DNA from: Brachypterus glaber
Lineage: Eukaryota; Arthropoda; Insecta; Coleoptera; Kateretidae
Reading direction: 5' to 3'
Length of the DNA: 64,000 nt
Assembly: GCA_958510825.1 (NCBI GenBank)
Contig: OY294045.1
Span: 6,685,916 to 6,749,915 of the forward strand
The notes below the pieces were generated by a model. That model was not told the DNA's origin and did not search any database. It saw only the letters and a program-made list of their open reading frames with translations. This document shows positions 10,817-22,239 of this stretch, in pieces (position 1 is the first letter of the stretch; the number at the start of each line of letters is the position of its first letter). Both the position numbers and the translations under genes were made by a program.

Positions 10817-13800
10817 TTTATTGGTACAAATGAAATAATATATATATATAACAATAGGTACAATACATATGCTGATAGCACAAAAAATGTTTAGAACATT
10901 TGCGCGTGCGTAACATACAATAATAATAAATTGAAAGTAAGAAATAAAAGTAAGTAAAATATAAAAATTAAATAACTGCTATATTTGTATAGTAAAGAGG
11001 TAAGTGGCAAGAAAATTTTGATGTTACTTTTTTTGTGTGCGAGTCTAACTTTTAAATAACTCACTAAATAAACTACATAATAAATAATAATAATAATAAT
11101 AGTAAAGTAAGGTAAAATAGTAAAGCGAAAAGACACAAATCGATACCCCCAAGCAACAAAGCCGTAACTCATATATTGTCATTTTTCACGTCAGCTGAAT
11201 TTCTAAAATATATTTTTTTATTATTTAAGGGTGGGGAAATGATTGAAGTGGAAAAGGAAGCCATGCGATACGTCATTTGAAAGCTTATAAAATTCTCTAT
11301 TTAACTGTATAAGTATTTATTGTTTATTTTTTGTTTATTTCTGATACTATTCAAGTTTAAAATTTTTTACTTTAGTGTTTTAGGTAAAATTTTGGTTAAA
11401 ATGGCCTGTGGAGAAATCTGAGTAGTACCACCAGGTGTGTCTTTTTTCAAGGCGTTTACCTATGAGTATAACTCAAAATGGGTCTAACTTGAGTTACGTC
11501 CTTGTTGCTTGGGAGTGTCGAAATAGTATAGGTGGTAAGTATAGTATATAAAATAAAACAAAAATATAAAAACAACAATACAAAAACAAAAACATAAAAA
11601 TGGGTAAAATATACATGTATGATGGTTAAAATGCAGACATTAAGTGTAAAATGGGACAAAACGGTTTAAAAGGCACAGCAATAAAACAAACAATCGACCG
11701 AGAGAGAAAACAGTTAAAAGGAGTAAAAAGTGGTAAGTATATAACGTGTACGAAGAAACTAAAATATAAAAAATAATAAATAACTAAATTAATTATAAAT
11801 AAATAGAATCAGTTAGGTTAAGTAAGTGTCTGTATTTTTTAAATCAATATGCTTCTGAATGACTAGTCTGGGTAAGTTTAAAATATATTGTTTACATAAC
11901 CTTTTGAACTGATTAATGCTTTGAGCATTTTGCAGATTCTTAGGAAGGATGTTGTAAACCCTAGGACCCAAAAATTTACAACTTCTTTGTCCTATGGTCT
12001 TTTTTACATTTGGTACAGGTAAGACTCTATTGCTCCTGTTGACCTATTAATCATTTCGTTTCTATATTTGTAGGTATGTGTGGCCAATGTGAGAAAGAAT
12101 AGCTGCCTACAATCCATTCTATGAGATAAAGAAAAAAGTTCATCCGTAGAGTAAGTATAATTTTTCTTATGCATGATCTTTAGAATGTATTTCTGTGTAA
12201 CCTCCAAGTCCTCAAGTGATTTGTTGTATACACCACCCCACCCAAGAATCCCATACCTTAGATGAGATTCAACAAGAGCACTATATACCATATTAAGCTG
12301 TCTAATGTTTAGTATATTTCTTAATATTTTAAAAAATGGTATAAAGCACCTAATTTTCTTATTGGTTTCTTTTATTTGCATGTCCCATCTGAGGTGTTGA
12401 TCCAATGTAATACCAAGAAATTTAATGGACTCTGTTCTGGCTATGGTAAAATTGTTTGAGGTAAGTGTTTTATAGGATGGAAGGCCATTGGCATAGGATG
12501 CAAATGGCATAAACATAGTTTTGTCTACGTTTAATGTTAATGTGTTAAAGTCAAACCACTCTTTTATGCCCAGAAAATCATTTTCTACGATTTCCTTTAA
12601 TTCTATCCAGTTTCGTGCTTTATAAAAAATTGTCGTATCATCTGCAAAAGTAATAGTACTACCCCTGATTTTAATTCTAAAAATATTATTTAAATACAAA
12701 ATAAAAAGGAGAGGGCCCAATATGGTACCCTGTGGTACTCCGTATTTTGGAGACAAGGGGTCGCTGATATTTGAACCAATCCGCACGTATTGTTTTCTGT
12801 TTGTTAGGTAGCTTGATAATAATTTTAATAGTGTACCACGAATACCTAAATCAGATAAAATAGAGATTAGTTTACTATGACATACCGTGTCGAAAGCCTT
12901 GGCAAGTTCTAAAAAAATACAAAGAGCTGGGGTTCCTTTGTCAATTGCCTCATATATTTCCTCAACCAGGGCGACTATTGCATGTTGGGTAGATTTGCCT
13001 TTTTGAAAACCGTATTGATTTTTTGAAATTATGCCATATTTTTTAATAAAACTTTCCAGACGATTTTTGATAAGGGTTTCAAAAATTTTTGTAAAATTAG
13101 TAATAAGTGATATTGGTCTGTAATTGACCGGCTCTAACTTATCTCCCTTCTTAAAAATTGGAAGTTTTAAAAGCAGTTGGGCATATTCCCGTTTTAAAAA
13201 TTTTATTAATAAGTTTAGCTAGGGGATAAGCTATAGAGTTAATAATATTTTTTATTATACCTACACTTATGTTATCTATACCTACAGACTTTTTGTTTTT
13301 TAGTTTTCTAATTACAGATTTGATTTCCTCAGGGCTGGTGGACCTTAGAAATAAAGAATTAGATAACTTAAGTCTGTTTTCTTTATAATTTTTTGGTTTT
13401 GTTATTTTATTAGCTAGCTTTTCCCCCATTTCAATATAATGTTTATTAAACATATTACACATCTTATTTTTATCTGTAATTATTGTATCATTTACCCTAA
13501 TTTCTTTAATGTTATTCACTTTTTTATTTGACTTTTTTAGATTATTTATTGTATTCCATAATTCTTTATTGTTTTGACTAGACTCGATTTTAATTTTATG
13601 GAAATTATTTTTAGCGTTTTTTATGATATTATTAAGACGATTTCTAAAATTGTTGTATTCTTTTTTAGTTTCGATATTGTTAGTTTTATAATATTGTTTT
13701 AACAAATTATCACGGTAATTTATTGAGTCAATTATTTCCCTTGTTATCCAAGGCTTTCTTTTTTTGTAGGCTTTTTTAATTTTTTTAAAAATAGTATTTT

Positions 13801-13821
13801 TCTCTATTTTATCTTTTGATT
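10780..13821 (-). mobile_element. 5'-truncated LINE with (ATT)n tail and 12-bp TSD
   Basis: Non-LTR retrotransposon inserted in minus orientation. The 12-bp duplication TTGAACCATAAT flanks it at 10768-10779 and 13822-13833. Its 3' end is a poly(ATT) tract (AATAAATATT then (ATT)n on the minus strand) directly next to the left duplication, and its 5' end is truncated inside the coding region. The 3' untranslated part is about 1 kb (10780-11812) and holds only spurious frames. Sequence style suggests a CR1/Jockey-type element; the clade is inferred. Confidence 0.9.
11813..13821 (-). pseudogene. LINE reverse transcriptase ORF2 remnant
   Basis: Decayed ORF2 of the LINE at 10780-13821, lacking its endonuclease. 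It begins in the basic linker (KPWITREIIDSINYRD, about 13720-13770) and runs to the RT palm. Motifs include NYRPISLI, a YGFQKGKST-type line, AKAFDTV, YGVPQGTILGPLLF and FADDTTIF, then the connection region and a typical LINE C-terminus (FLGPRVYNILPKNLQNA) ending in TAA at 11813-11815. Two breaks are visible: a shift near 13155-13165, so the frame 13151-13837 ends early, and another near 12020-12045, so the frame ending at 12004 misses the true tail. The motif A Asp is replaced by Glu (FLELAKAFD; codon at 12907-12909). The ATG near 13837 lies in flanking DNA and is not a real start. Confidence 0.9.
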
Positions 13822-13856
13822 TTGAACCATAATGCAATTAACATATCAATAAAAAT

Positions 13857-15155
13857 ATATCGTCGTGTTACCTTAAATACCTCGTATCTCCAAATTCACA
13901 GGTTTTCAGGGGACACAAAAAACCGGTTAACTTTAAAATTCTTATTTTTTTAATTGTAATATAGTGTAGTTATTTCTTGTGGACCCTTCAAGCATAAAAG
14001 ATTGCAAAATTATTAGTTACGTGAGTCAAAAATTAGAATTATGGAGATACGAGTTAGTTAGAGTAACTATTATTTCCAAGTCGTAACCCTGTACTGGAGA
14101 TACGAGGTTGCTCAATTAAAAACTATGAAATATTTAAGGCATGTAATTTTTAAATATTTACAATATTTTAGTAAAAAATAGTACATTGGGGTTTTTCAGG
14201 TTGCTTTAGATGAACCTCATGCTAATTTTTTTTCTAACTTCTTCCTTGGGAGTGTTTGAGGTAGCTAAAACTAAATTTCATAATAAAAAAGTTCCAACTC
14301 CACCCCCGCAAGGGGGGGGGGGTGGCGGGGGGTAATTTTCGTGAATAAAGGAGTTATTGAGGTTGCTAAAAGTGAATCTGATAATTAAATATTTCTATTT
14401 TCTAACTGCACCCTAAAGTGGAGGTGGTGATTATTGCTTTCCGATTTTGAAAATTTTCAAAAGTTAGGGAAGCCTTGTATTGGTGCAAAAATTTTCAAAA
14501 TTGTTTTTTGCGTCTTTTTGAGTTTTATGACGTTTTATATCAATATAAATGAATTTCGAGCAAAAAAATCGGTCGGTCGGTCGATCGGTCGGGCTGTCCG
14601 GGAAATCTTGTAAGCACGATAACTTAAGTACGCTTTAAGGTAGAGACTTGAAATTTGGCATACATTTATTTTACCAAAAGTTCTCGCTCGGGATTATTTT
14701 TGGTTTGGACTTTTTATAAAATTTAGCTTAAGCGACCTTAGAAGCCCCTAGATATAAATTTTATAAACATTTTAAGAAAAAAAAAACGATAAAAGGGATA
14801 TTTTTCACCACTAGGGGTGAGATGGAGGGGTGGTAGGTCTTTTTTTACTTCACCAATATATATTCCGCATCCAAATACATAAGTATGCAAAGTTTTATCT
14901 TCTTAGATATTTTCACCTACGGGAAATTCCTTATTTGCTAGGCCTAATATTGGAGATACGAGGTAGTTACAGTTATTTATTTTAAGTAGTAAAGGAGATA
15001 CGAGGTAATTAGTTCCACATAACTTCTAAACCTATTGGAATTTTAAATTAGGACTTTGGTTAGGTCATTACTAATCATGTACAGAATTGATTAGTGCAAA
15101 AAACCGAAAATTGAATTTTTGGAGATACGAGGTAGTTAAGGTAACACGACGATAT
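13857..15155. mobile_element. TIR element with iterated GGAGATACGAG motif
   Basis: About 38-bp inverted termini starting ATATCGTCGTGTTACC match with one mismatch between the left end (13857-13894) and right end (15118-15155). The inner TIR motif GGAGATACGAGGTAGTT recurs inside on the plus strand near 14042, 14096, 14951 and 14995. The interior also holds a GGTC microsatellite (14570-14592), a G10 run near 14320 and a dispersed repeat. ATAT on both outer sides may be target duplication or TIR. Non-coding. Confidence 0.7.
14560..14780 (+). repeat. Dispersed GGTCGGTCGG repeat
   Basis: Copy of the dispersed repeat first seen at 1915-2200: a (GGTC)n run, then CACGATAACTTAAGTACGC and ACTTGAAATTTGGCATACA. 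Confidence 0.6.
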
Positions 15156-15830
15156 GTTTGTTTGGAAGTGAAATAGACAAAAACTATTTGTGATTGCGTT
15201 TATCCAATACCTCTTTTCGCAACGTGCTGCATGACACTCGTCGTTCCTTTCATGTGCCGCAAAAGAAAAGACGCTAGTCACAAAAGCAGACGAGCGTATT
15301 GTTTTAAAGATACTATAAGAATAAATATTAACTTTTTGTTATCACTGTAAAGAGAAAAAATATTTTCTCTGGTGATATCGACGAGCCATAGACGTAAGTA
15401 AGCAAAAATTCGAGTAAAAGCAAGTTAAGTTTTCGTGTAAAATCAAAAGTAAACAATTTTTTAATCAATCTTATTTTTCTACAAATAGTTGATCCAAAAT
15501 GAATATATTTATTTAATGACTTTCCAGATAAAAAAAATCAAAAATAGTTGTAATTTTCGGTTAAACCGAAAGTAACAAAAAAAAACGGTACGTGGTATAA
15601 TTTAAATTATTGTCCTATAGACACCCTGTAAATTTGTTTTTTTTACCTCTAGGAACAAAAAAGTTATAAGGGCGAGCCATCTTTGAAAAACCCGGTATAT
15701 CCGCACAAGGTCAAAAGCGGTGTAAGCTTTTTTCATAGTGTACTACTCTTTAAAAGGCATGTATAAAATATAAACTGCCCAGTAAAAGAGCTTTTTCATT
15801 TTTCACCTCCGCGTGTAAAATGGAATTTTT
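15156..15830. other. Unassigned AT-rich stretch
   Basis: No gene supported; the short minus-strand frame 15075-15281 has no family features. GACGTAAGTAAG near 15390 looks like a splice donor but nothing else supports an exon. ACACCCTGTAAATT near 15625 resembles ends of insect repeats. Confidence 0.4.
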
Positions 15831-16195
15831 ATTATCAGATTTACTTTTAGCAACCTTAAAAAAATACCAGGTTTCACGAAAACTACCTCCCGCCTCTTAG
15901 GGGGTGGAGTTAGATTTTTGTTATTATCAGATTCTCTTTCAGCAACCTTAAAAACCCCAATATACCAATTTTTACAAAAACTACCCCAGCCCTCAGGGGG
16001 TGAAATTAGAAAAAATTTATTGTAAGATTCAGTTTTAGCGACCTCAAAACCCCCAATATATAAATTTTCGAGAAAACTACCCCCTCAGGAGATGTAGTAA
16101 GAATTTTTTTATTGTCAGATTCACTTTCAGTGACCTGAAAAACCCCAATATATCAATTTTCACGAAAACTACCCCTCGCCCCTTTGCGGGTGGAG
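15830..16195. repeat. Degenerate ~85-bp tandem repeat, four units
   Basis: Four head-to-tail units, each with a TCAGATTC-ACTTT-AGC core, CAACCT-AAAAACCCCAATATA and then TTTCACGAAAACTACCCC. Reverse-oriented relatives lie in 14190-14400. This is satellite-like rather than coding. Confidence 0.6.
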
Positions 16196-17526
16196 TTACC
16201 TTTACCAATAGAGAATTTCCGGATAAAATTCTTAGTAAATTCGTGTACAATTTTCCGGCTATATTCAGTAGCTTGTCTAGACGTTGATTTTATTTTTACG
16301 AGAGTGACAAAATCGTTTTTTTTTTTCATTTCTAGTATACCCTTTTATCTTTATTGTTGCAATAAACTTTAAGATTTCAAATTTTACTTCACCGCAGTTC
16401 TTTTTAAGGAAGCCCCAAGAAAATAATTGAATATATACCTATACTACGGCGTATAATGTGAAAGGTCACGTCATAAACTTTTCAACGTTATTGAATTTAG
16501 AGCTAAGACGCTTAACTCTGGCCGTGGATTTAAAATAATATTATCCTTTAAATTTAACCAAGAAAAATAGTCTTCTGGTAATGCGACAGAAGGTTATATA
16601 ATTTTATAAAAAAATATTTATTTGGATATTAAAGTTCGACGCACGGATCTGTGGCTACGGGAAATATGTTTGGAATGTGTGTGCAAGTGGGAGGCCCGTT
16701 GTAAGCACGTATGTCTTATAACGAACGCTCTTGAAGGAAAGAAGAGAGCGCGAATAAAATTTTAATATTTTGTCTATAACTACTTTATGTATAAGGTCAA
16801 ACAAACCTTGACAAAATAATAATTTTAATGTAAACCTTTTATATATTTACATCTACATATGTAAATTTTTAAACTAAATCAAATAATTTCAATAACTTTA
16901 AAATAATGTCTTTTTCGCTATTGACCCATTTACAAATGCGCCAAGAATAAATGGGGACAAGGATATGACAAGAATTTACAAGATACTTTAATCCAGGATG
17001 TACTATTCAGATAAACAAAATAGGTCACAATACTGCATTTATTGGAAACTAGTAAAGTTTTTAAGCCGATATTCAACGCTCTACAGGGTTGGGAAACGAG
17101 TAGATACTTTGTCATGAAATTTCCGTCAAAAAATAAAATCTGCCTGTCGGTCGGTCGGTCTGTTTGTGACCTCGATAAGTCAAGAACGCTTCGGGCTACA
17201 GACTTGAAATTTGGACGACAGGTTGATTATCCAAAGTTCTAGGCTGGGATTGTTTTTCGTAAAAATCGGGTTGGGGTAAGGGGGTAAAATGGGGTAAAAA
17301 CATTTTTTTTCAGAAACATTTGCAATTTATTTTTCGTTTTACGAAAATAGAAACTTATTTTGAAAAAAAAAAATTTTGTAAGACTTTTTTTTATTATTTT
17401 TTATTTTGTTTATTTTTGGTTTTAATGTCTAGGCCTATGGGAAAGTATTATTTTGCTGGCAGCAGGTTTTTTATTTAATTTTTATTATTTGAAACTACTT
17501 ATTTTAAAATAAGAAATTGTCAAAAA
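16196..17526. other. AT-rich stretch, one dispersed repeat
   Basis: Nothing coding is supported. 17125-17300 is another copy of the TCGG/TCTG dispersed repeat (ACTTGAAATTTGGACG, then GGGGTAAAATGGGGTAAA). 16660-16760 is somewhat GC-richer and unassigned. Confidence 0.45.
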
Positions 17527-17774
17527 TTACATTACATTACATTACATGTGTGCTTAACCTCGTACTATTCTACTTAATTCCCCTAAGTCCAGGACGTGTG
17601 GGCTAGTAGTAGAGGGAACCACCGGCTTATACTGACTTTCGAACCAGTTTTTATAGGGAGTGTCCGCTTCAATTACGCCTTCGCCAAATTTCAATTATTA
17701 ATTAACTGAAAAAGGCAAATAGTAGACTTGTCATGTACAGACGCGGTAGACCACTACACCAATCCTCCCATGAA
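17527..17774 (-). mobile_element. tRNA-derived SINE, type 2, copy with deleted head
   Basis: Read on the minus strand it starts with an A-box-like GATTGGTGTAGTGG at about 17758-17771. The body is shared with 30677-30947 (GAAGCGGACACTCCCTAT, GCCGGTGGTTCCCTCTA), and it ends in a (TGTAA)n tail of four units at 17528-17547. The B-box portion of the tRNA-like head present in the other copy is missing here. Confidence 0.7.
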
Positions 17775-18183
17775 TGATGATTTGTCTCTTTTCACCAACT
17801 ACTTCTAGAGAAAAGTTTTATTTTATTTGTAATAATATTTTTACTTTTTAATCCCCTTAAAATATATTTTTTCGTTCATTGATGTAGGTGGTAAACTTTT
17901 CACTTGTCCCTACGGCCGTTTCCAGCCTGCGGGAGTTAATTATCTGCATCGTAGGGGGCGCCAGACGATGGCGGGAATCGTACTTGGAGGAATTATGGAA
18001 TTATAAATTGGTATCAACTGAGATTTTTCATCTGTGTAATTAATCAAATCTTTAATAACAACGAAGTTAAGGTGGGGTATTATTTAATTAATTTATGGAA
18101 AAATTACAATTTTAAATGTACATTCTAAATTGTGTTTTTTTTTACGGTTTTACAAGGTGTGATTAAGGATTTTATTCCCAATA

Positions 18184-18905
18184 CAGGGTGATCAGTAACT
18201 GTCATGCCAAAATTTAAGAGGTAATTTTACATCCAAAAATATAAAAAATGTTTTTTTAGAGGTTGGTCCGGAAATGAGCCCTAAGGGAGCTACGGCCCTT
18301 CGAAGATTACGTATTGAATGGGGAACAAAAAAAAGCACCAATAAATTTTTAATGCTGCAGGGTGATTCTTCATTTAAAACTGAGCAAAACAGTATTCTTA
18401 ACCAAAACACCTAAATTTAATATTAAGGGAGTAATAGCACTTCAAAAAGTAACGTTTTTGGTGGCACAAAATGTTACTTCCCCTTAATTGCATTTTTTTT
18501 TTAAAACGGTTGCTCCTACAGTGTTACACTACGACATTTTTTATGTATTTTTGCTTAAGGAATCCATATGTTTTACAAACAATCCAAAAAAGTACACATA
18601 AAAAAGTTTGGGGCAAAAATGTGTTAAGCATTTTTCCGTCTAGGGACGCCTCTGGATAAATTCAAAAAAATAAATTAACTTAAACTCATTGCCCTTATTA
18701 TTACTAGTATACAAGCAAAAGTTTGTCGCTCTAGCTTAAAGGGTATCAAAGTTATTAATTAAAAACCTTATTTTTATTATAATTTTAAAGGGCCCTAGCT
18801 GCCTTAGGGCTCATTAGCGGACCAACGTTTATAGGAACTTTTTTTGATATTTTTGGATGCAGAATTACCTATTAAATTTTTGCATGTCATTTATTGATCA
18901 CCCTG
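18184..18905. mobile_element. TA-flanked MITE with long TIRs
   Basis: Ends CAGGGTGATCA and TGATCACCCTG are flanked by TA (18182-18183, 18906-18907). Imperfect inverted similarity continues inward for about 130 bp through GGACCAAC/GTTGGTCC and GAGCCCTAAGG/CCTTAGGGCTC blocks. The interior holds no credible frame; the ~60-70 codon frames fall across TIRs. Probably a Tc1/mariner-type MITE. Confidence 0.7.
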
Positions 18906-19086
18906 TATTCTATACAGTATAATTTTACTTTCCCCAAGGAAAGTCTTGCGTTAGTAAAAAAAATCGATTTTTTTTTATTAAAACATTAACATAAATGATG
19001 GCGAATTCGATGCACTGAATTCAGGTGCCAAGAAGGCTACATCCGTCCCGCTGTAACTCAAAAATTATGTCATCTGGTGTTGTTAA

Positions 19087-19297
19087 GACCCACTTATTCT
19101 TACGTATTTTGGGATGCTGAATACGAATCTATCATAAAAAATGCACTTCATTGGCTCATTTTTTTGCTACACTGAAAAAACTTAAATTGAAAAAAATCTC
19201 ATATTATTTCAGTGTAGAAAAAAAATGATCCTTTGAAATGCCTTTTTTTATGGCAGATTCTCATTCAGCATCCCAAAATACATAGGAGTAGGTGGGT
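19087..19297. repeat. Foldback element with ~95-bp arms
   Basis: Arms 19087-19178 and 19199-19297 pair imperfectly: GACCCAC with GTGGGTC at the base, and TTTTGGGATGCTGAA with TTCAGCATCCCAAAA. The CTACACTGAAA/TTTCAGTGTAG tier lies near the loop. The GGATGCTGAATACGAATCT line is shared with 2940-3110, 23325-23505 and 41975-42230. Confidence 0.75.
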
Positions 19298-19829
19298 CTC
19301 AACCACAACGCGAACTACTTTTTTGTACTACTGTCAAAAAATTGTGAAAATCTCATCAGCAACTTTTTATTTTTTGTGGGGCTGTGATATTAAACAATCA
19401 TAAATATTACAAACCTGTGTTAATTTAATTTTGCAAAATACATTTATCTGTAATTCAATCTACCCTTTCCTATATGACTAATGACATTTTAATTAAATTA
19501 TATTATTTTTCAAATTTTTCATCAATCAAGGTTGCAGTATAATAATAGAATTATGTTAAACTTCACCTTGTTTAGGTGGATTGTGCCTATTTTTTCCTAT
19601 TTAGCGCCATTTGTTTCTATTATTGTCTATTATTCTTTGAGTTGACAAGCAATTAATTATTGGCAATCCTTTTTCCCATTAAAATCTTGGTATTTTCATT
19701 CAAATTAACATATAAATTGCTGCGTTTAAGTATTAACGATATGGGATAATATTTTTTTAATAGATTATTAGCATCATCTGAGACATCATCGCTGTTTTTT
19801 AAACACTATATTATTTACTATAGAAGAAT

Positions 19830-20320
19830 GCTAAAATTGCAACTTTTATATTTTTAACCAATGTAATTTACAACTTTTTTGAATTTGAACATAGTTGGGG
19901 GAGGCTCTCCTATATTCCCCCCTATAGCTGCGACCCTGTATGTATTTCTTGCAGATTTTAAAATTAGTATAGGAGAGAAAAAGATGCAAGTCGCTTGTAA
20001 AACAAGTTTGCACTACGATATTTCAAAAACGCTTTGACCCAGTGACTTGAAATTTGAAACATAGATTTTCTAAGTAGTAAACAAAATTTGTTCCAAATTT
20101 CAAGTCTCTACGTTAAAGATTTCTTGAAATATCGTAGTCTTAAGTTGTTTTGCAAGAGACTTGCATCTTTTTCTCTCCTATACTAATTTTAAAATCTGCA
20201 AGAAATACATACAGGGTCGCAGCTATAGGGGGGAATATAGGAGAGCCTCCCCCAACTATGTTCAAATTCAAAAAAGTTGTAAATTACATTGGTTAAAAAT
20301 ATAAAAGTTGCAATTTTAGC
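19830..20320. repeat. 491-bp near-perfect palindrome
   Basis: Inverted arms of about 245 bp centred on 20075. Outer parts (19830-20000 with 20150-20320) look almost identical, from GCTAAAATTGCAACTTTTAT inward through GGGTCGCAGCTATAGGGG. The inner part (20005-20150) is more diverged and contains the CTACGATATTTCAAAAACG / TTTCTTGAAATATCGTAG pair that also occurs in family 1 elements (600-750) and at 42550-42700. No frame. Outer-arm identity suggests recent formation or ongoing arm conversion. Confidence 0.85.
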
Positions 20321-20417
20321 AGTAGTAAAAACATTTTTTTTTTAGTCATTAACTTTTTTGTTGAGGAAATCAAAGTTGTAATTTAAGCAGTAGTGGATCT
20401 TAAAATTCAAAAAAATT

Positions 20418-20790
20418 CGGCCTGCTGGCCCTCTTTAGTACTGCCGTGCTAAGCTGAAAGGTCCTATCTACATAGGTTTAACATACACAGATAGGACCTT
20501 TCAGCTTAGCCAGTCAGAGTACCAAGAGTCATCTCTGCACGCTGATTAAGAAAACGGTCTCTGACCTTACTCGCAAAAGAAGTAATGTCATCAGTTTGAT
20601 GTATACTTGTGCGCCATCTATTGCCACATGTAGACAACTACTCATACTTCTCCTAGTCTGGAGACTTTTGTTACTAAAGAAGGCCAGCAGCCCGAAACTG
20701 TCAGTCTACCAATATCACTCTGTACGATGATTACAAAATAGATTGATGGAATAATAAATTATTATTTTTATATGATTTTGTTTAAAATTA
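20418..20790 (+). mobile_element. Repeat with hammerhead-like core and 22-bp hairpin
   Basis: Contains a perfect 22-bp inverted pair (GCTAAGCTGAAAGGTCC at 20447 and its complement ending near 20510). It then has a segment shared in inverted order with 36360-36440 and a segment shared directly with 36440-36560 (GGCCAGCAGCCCGAAACTG, then CACTCTGTACGATGATTA). A partial reverse copy of the GGCCAGCAG motif lies at 20420-20445. CTAAAGA-AGGCCAGCAGCCC-GAAAC at 20674-20698 has the layout of a hammerhead core. Possibly a Penelope-like element terminus; no protein is present. Confidence 0.5.
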
Positions 20791-21143
20791 AAAAATTTTG
20801 TCCGTTTAATGTTATATGGTAACTTATAGTTCCTTTTACTAAATCATAATATTATTAGGTCAGTGAACATTTGAAGTATATGGAGAGCTGTAAAAACATT
20901 TAAATAATTAAAAAGTGATGAAAATCCTCGTGAAAAACACGAAATGAATTATATTCAACACATGCCAGAAATTATTTATATTGTTTTTAACACTTCCGTT
21001 TATAAAACTGCATAATAACGATAATAACTAAACAAGACTTTTTTGAACAACTTTTGAGTTATTTTCTGAGGAAGTACCTATTTTGTTGGGTATGAAAAAT
21101 AATTATTTGTAAATTTTGTTTTATCATTTTATAATTGCAAAAC

Positions 21144-22085
21144 TTAAATATTTTCTGATTTAAATACATTATCCAATAGTTCTTCTGTAAGTGCTTCCAC
21201 AACACTGCCTTCCAACTTTTTAGAATCAATGCTAGAATTTCTTTTTCTGTTTTCTGATTTTCTAGAAGATTTACTAGAATGTCTTCTCTCTTCTTGTATC
21301 TTTCCAGAATCTTTGCTAGAAAGTTTATCCTCATCTGTAATATACTCTGAGCTTTCTTTAATTTGTATATTTTTAATTTCGATATCTTCCACCTCGGAAT
21401 CGCTATCTTCAATATGTTTGAAATCATCAGCATAATAAAGAAGAACACTTGGCACATAAGAGTTCGCAGGAATTCCTAAATCTGTAAAATGGTCTCTTTC
21501 ATCAGGAATCTCATTTTCTTCCAAGTTTTTGTTCATGTTGATTTTGTGGTTAACATGTTTCCATATATACGAGTCTGTATCTTTATTAAAAATTGAATAT
21601 CTTTCAGCTATTCTTTGAAATGTATCTTCACAGCAGATATTTATCTGTACTTCTTTTAGTGTTAACATGTTTATTATACGCAACTGCCTTACTCTTTTTG
21701 TTAGTATACCTACTTGGTATTTCTCATCTTGCCACCATGGCGTTCTTTCCAGTGGTCTCCATTTGGAATCAGGAACGATTACTTCCACATCTGGGATTTT
21801 ACCATATGGAAGATATGGAACCCTGGCACCAGTTACCGGATGGATATAGTGTACGATATCTCCAGTTTTTTCATCAAACCAATGACTTATATCTTTGCCA
21901 GCCATTGCCAGTATGGGTTTAATCAGAGGGTCTTCGAATTGGTATCGTTTTAAAAGAGTAGTTATGTCCAATACCTTACCAAGCAGAGATAACCAACAAT
22001 CACAATAGGTTTTGTGAATCACAACTTCGAATGGACCAAAAATTGGCCATTGTTTATTGTTTTCTGCTTTGGAACAGTTCACCAT
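21144..22085 (-). CDS. CYB5D1: Cytochrome b5 domain-containing protein 1 homologue
   Basis: Single-exon 313-residue protein. It matches the CYB5D1 family along its length: an N-terminal cytochrome-b5-like segment (LSLLGKVLDITTLL, about residues 32-45), the family signature AGKDISHWFDEKTGDI (about 62-77) followed by HPVTG, then the PWWQDEKYQVG line (about 116-126), RQLRIINMLTL (about 133-143), DSYIWKHV and SVLLYYADD near residue 220. The usual protein is about 230 residues; here an extra ~85-residue Ser/Lys/Glu-rich, low-complexity tail follows. Vertebrate and algal relatives act in ciliary axonemes, so a role in sperm or sensory cilia is inferred. The ATG at 22083-22085 fits the family N-terminus. 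A TATA-like TATAAAAAC lies at about 22161-22169 on this strand. Absence of introns allows either a genuine single-exon gene or an intact retrocopy. Confidence 0.88.
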   Translation of the reverse strand: MVNCSKAENNKQWPIFGPFEVVIHKTYCDCWLSLLGKVLDITTLLKRYQFEDPLIKPILAMAGKDISHWFDEKTGDIVHYIHPVTGARVPYLPYGKIPDVEVIVPDSKWRPLERTPWWQDEKYQVGILTKRVRQLRIINMLTLKEVQINICCEDTFQRIAERYSIFNKDTDSYIWKHVNHKINMNKNLEENEIPDERDHFTDLGIPANSYVPSVLLYYADDFKHIEDSDSEVEDIEIKNIQIKESSEYITDEDKLSSKDSGKIQEERRHSSKSSRKSENRKRNSSIDSKKLEGSVVEALTEELLDNVFKSENI

Positions 22086-22160
22086 AATTGTTATTGATAA
22101 AAAAATATATAAAATAGTAAAATGACAAATATTACAATGACAGCAATTTTCAAATCTCTT

Positions 22161-22170
22161 GTTTTTATAG
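22161..22170 (-). promoter_or_regulatory. TATA-like box upstream of CYB5D1
   Basis: CTATAAAAAC on the minus strand, about 75 bp upstream of the CYB5D1 ATG, in the ~155-bp gap between the gene and the family C element. In DNA this AT-rich it could be chance. Confidence 0.25.
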
Positions 22171-22239
22171 AACAGTTACTAGCTAGAATAAGTAATCCCA
22201 ATGTTACCAATTTTTTTTGTGTGTCCTTAAACGGAAACA

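Noticed and set aside
15385..15400. GACGTAAGTAAG as an exon boundary
   Set aside because: Single donor-like motif without exon composition, promoter or acceptor; frequent by chance in 64 kb.
21059..21457. 132-codon minus-strand frame overlapping the CYB5D1 end
   Set aside because: Different frame of the same strand over the Ser/Lys/Glu-rich tail; composition is a by-product of the real gene.
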